A DNA stretch of 30,846 nt from CAIOSQ01 sp044359885 (lineage in GTDB: Bacteria; Pseudomonadota; Alphaproteobacteria; CACIAM-22H2), in assembly GCA_044359885.1 (NCBI GenBank), contig JBIKLI010000011.1, positions 1 through 30,846 on the forward strand. Reading direction: 5' to 3'. Below are positions 28,670 to 30,846 of the stretch, piece by piece. The notes under the pieces are model-generated. The model had not been told where the DNA came from. It made no database searches and saw only the letters and a list, made by a program, of their open reading frames with translations. A program made the translations under genes and the position numbers. Positions within the stretch are counted from its first letter, which is position 1. Each line of letters starts with the position of its first letter.

Positions 28670-30846
28670 TCACGCCCTGCGCAGGTCGTGCCTGTTGAGC
28701 GGCAGGTCGCGGATGCGCTTGCCGGTCGCCGCGAAGATGGCGTTCAGAACGGCGGGCGCCGCCACGAAGATCGTCGGCTCGCCCACCCCGCCCCAGAAGT
28801 CGTGGGACGAGATGATGATCGACTCCACCGCCGGCATGTCCTCCAGCAGCATGCAGGGATAGGAGTCGAAATTCTCCTGCTCGACCTTCCCGTCCTTGAT
28901 CGTGATCTCCTGCATCATCGCGGCCGACAGGCCGTAGACGAAGGAGCCCTCGATCTGGGCCTCGATCTGCTGCGGATTGACCGCATGGCCGCAATCCGTC
29001 GCCGCGACGATGCGATGGACCTTCAGCTTGCCCGCCGCATCGATCGAGATCTCGGCGCAGGCCGCGACGTAGCTGCCGTAGCCCATGTGCTGCGCGAGGC
29101 CGCGGAAGACCCCGGCCGGCGCGGGCCGGCCCCAGCCGGCCCGTTCGGCGACCGCGTTCAGCACCGCGAGATGCTTGGGCGAGCTGCCCAGCATCTTGCG
29201 GCGGAATTCCAGCGGATCCTGGCCCGCGGCATGCGCCATCTCGTCGACGAAGCATTCGAGATAGATGGCGTTCTGGTTGTTGTTGACGCCGCGCCAGAAG
29301 CCCGGCGGCACCGCCGGATTGCGCATCGCATGGTCGATCATCAGGTTCGGGATCGAGTAGCCGAACCGGCCTTCCGCGCCGCTGGGGTTGAGGCCCTGGA
29401 AAACGATCGGGTCACGCCCGTTCTGCAGCGCGTTGGGATTGACGCCGGCCAGGATCGACTGGCCGGAGATGCGCATCTTCAGCGCCGTGACGTTGCCCTG
29501 CGCGTCGAGCGCGCCGGTCAGCTTGCACATCGTGACGGGGTGGTACCAGCCATGGAGCATGTCCTCCTCGCGCGACCAGAGGAGCTTGACCGGCGTGCCG
29601 GGCATCTCCTTCGCGATCAGCACGGCCTGGCGGACATAGTCGTGGCTGGTCGCGCGGCGGCCGAAGCCGCCGCCCAGGTCGATGCGATAGACCTCGCATT
29701 GCTGCGGCTGCAGCCCCGCGGCCGCGGCCGCCGTCGCCAGCGCGCTCTCGCCGTTCTGGGTCGGACACCAGACCTCGACGCGATCGAGCGCCGCGGTCCA
29801 GCGCGCGGTGGCGTTCATCGGCTCCATCGTCGCATGGTGCTGATGGGGCACGCTGTAGACGGCCTCGACCCGCTTGGCCGCCGCGGCGATCGCCGCGTCG
29901 GCGTCGCCGGCCTGGTTGCCGACGAAGGCCTCCTTCGCGTCCAGCCCCTCGCGCAGCATGGCCGCGGTCTTCTCGCTCGACATGCCGGCGTTGGGGCCGT
30001 CGTCCCAGTCGATCTTCACCGCATCGAGGGCGGTCTTGGCCTGCCACCAGGTGTCGGCGATCACCGCCACCGCGTTGTCGCCGACGGCGACGACCTTGCG
30101 GATCCCGGGCTTGCCGGCGACGGGCGACGCGTCGAACGACTTCAGCTTGCCGCCGAAGACCGGGGAAGCCTTGATCGCGGCGTTGAGCATCCCCGGCAGG
30201 ACCAGATCGGCACCGAAGACCTTCCGGCCATCGACCTTGTCCGCGGTGTCGAGACGCGGCATCGGCTTGCCGGCGATCGTCCAGGACTTCGGATCCTTGA
30301 GCGGGATCTCCTTCGGCGCCTCGAGCTTCGCGGCCGCCTCGGCCACCGCGCCGTAGGTGACGCTGCGGCCCGAAGCGGCATGGGTGATCACGCCCTTGGC
30401 GACGCGGCATTCCGCGGCCGGGACGTTCCACTGCTTCGCCGCGGCCTCGACCAGCATCATGCGCGCCGCGGCACCGCCCTTGCGGACATAGTCCTGCGAC
30501 TGGCGGATGCCCTGGCTGCCGGCGGTCTGGAAATTGCCCCAGACGCGATTGCGCGCCAGGTTCTGGCCAGGTGTCGGATACTCGGTCGTGACCTTCGCCC
30601 AGTCGCATTCCAGTTCTTCGGCGACCAGCTGGGCGAGGCCGGTGACCGTGCCCTGGCCCATGTCGATGCGCGCGATGCGCACGACGACCGTGTCGTCGGG
30701 CTTCACCACGACCCAGGCATTGATCTCGGGCGTGCCGGCGGTCTGGGCCGCGGCGTCGCCGGCGGGAATGTGGAAGCCGATCGAAAGGCCGCCGACGGCG
30801 GCGGCCGAGCCGACCAGGAAACGGCGGCGGGACGTGTCGAGCTTGG
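28670..30846 (-). CDS. Molybdopterin-binding subunit of an aldehyde/isoquinoline oxidoreductase-like enzyme (5' end cut by window)
   Basis: At least 725 residues are visible. The open frame continues upstream of position 30709 to the window edge, with a Tat signal (SRRRFLVGSAAAVGGLSIGF), so only the first few codons are missing. The xanthine dehydrogenase/IorB-like large-subunit blocks are RIARIDMGQGTVTGLAQLVA, 'QQCEVYRIDLGGGFGRRATS', 'NPAVPPGFWRGVNNNQNAIY' and, near the C-terminus, DFWGGVGEPT, whose Glu is the catalytic base of molybdenum hydroxylases. Exported members work with a small 2Fe-2S subunit and a c-type cytochrome in the periplasm. The stop lies next to soxX (GTGA overlap for one soxX start), so the genes are probably cotranscribed. 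The substrate is unknown. Confidence 0.88.
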   Translation of the reverse strand, partial: KLDTSRRRFLVGSAAAVGGLSIGFHIPAGDAAAQTAGTPEINAWVVVKPDDTVVVRIARIDMGQGTVTGLAQLVAEELECDWAKVTTEYPTPGQNLARNRVWGNFQTAGSQGIRQSQDYVRKGGAAARMMLVEAAAKQWNVPAAECRVAKGVITHAASGRSVTYGAVAEAAAKLEAPKEIPLKDPKSWTIAGKPMPRLDTADKVDGRKVFGADLVLPGMLNAAIKASPVFGGKLKSFDASPVAGKPGIRKVVAVGDNAVAVIADTWWQAKTALDAVKIDWDDGPNAGMSSEKTAAMLREGLDAKEAFVGNQAGDADAAIAAAAKRVEAVYSVPHQHHATMEPMNATARWTAALDRVEVWCPTQNGESALATAAAAAGLQPQQCEVYRIDLGGGFGRRATSHDYVRQAVLIAKEMPGTPVKLLWSREEDMLHGWYHPVTMCKLTGALDAQGNVTALKMRISGQSILAGVNPNALQNGRDPIVFQGLNPSGAEGRFGYSIPNLMIDHAMRNPAVPPGFWRGVNNNQNAIYLECFVDEMAHAAGQDPLEFRRKMLGSSPKHLAVLNAVAERAGWGRPAPAGVFRGLAQHMGYGSYVAACAEISIDAAGKLKVHRIVAATDCGHAVNPQQIEAQIEGSFVYGLSAAMMQEITIKDGKVEQENFDSYPCMLLEDMPAVESIIISSHDFWGGVGEPTIFVAAPAVLNAIFAATGKRIRDLPLNRHDLRRA

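Overview
The window is very GC-rich DNA with third codon positions almost all G or C, tightly packed genes, and many ATGA or GTGA start/stop overlaps. Gene content (SoxXYZA, GlxBCD with a type III glutamine synthetase, an Anbu peptidase cluster, FixK-type promoter boxes) fits an alphaproteobacterium, probably Rhodospirillales- or Hyphomicrobiales-like; the species cannot be read from the sequence. No tRNA, rRNA, CRISPR array, insertion sequence or phage gene was seen.

Layout. (1) 1-1750: a low-GC left edge that may hold the tail of a glycosyltransferase, then an EamA-type transporter and a small lipoprotein. (2) 1767-8425, minus strand: a run transcribed as circularly permuted ATP-grasp protein, alpha-E protein, Anbu proteasome-like peptidase, FAD dehydrogenase, and LeuC/LeuD-like hydratase subunits. 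(3) 8426-8752: a non-coding divergent promoter region with nested palindromes. (4) 8753-13029, plus strand: a split glutamate-synthase-like enzyme (GlxB, GlxC, GlxD) and a GlnT-type glutamine synthetase. (5) 13091-26600: a stress/dormancy island. It holds a second, divergent HslV-like Ntn-hydrolase, a nitroreductase, a ribosome hibernation factor fused to a cold-shock domain, archease beside a wrecked rtcB, a DUF3775 protein, UspA, Pcm, an archaeal-type S-adenosylmethionine synthetase, a CBS-BON protein, a Lon-like protease, nicotinate phosphoribosyltransferase, an alanine-zipper lipoprotein, an L,D-transpeptidase and a sugar-nucleotide epimerase. (6) 26620-30846, minus strand: soxXYZA directly downstream of a Tat-exported molybdopterin hydroxylase subunit that runs off the right edge.

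The most interesting result is that the stress island looks like one FixK/FNR-type regulon. Four 14-bp boxes of the form TTG(A/C)-N6-(T/G)CA(A) lie upstream of its transcription units. In five promoter directions a similar -10-like hexamer sits 35 or 36 nt from the box start, the geometry expected when the box is centred near -41.5. This ties the HslV-like hydrolase, UspA-Pcm-SAM synthetase, CBS-BON, PncB-Lon and lipoprotein-transpeptidase units to a shared low-oxygen response (inference).

Other notable points: rtcB has an in-frame loss of its catalytic core plus a nonsense codon and a 13-nt tandem duplication, while archease just upstream looks intact; the window holds two different proteasome-fold peptidases; and the sox cluster lacks soxB and soxCD, has a SoxY without the usual GGCGG tail, and is coupled to a molybdenum hydroxylase.
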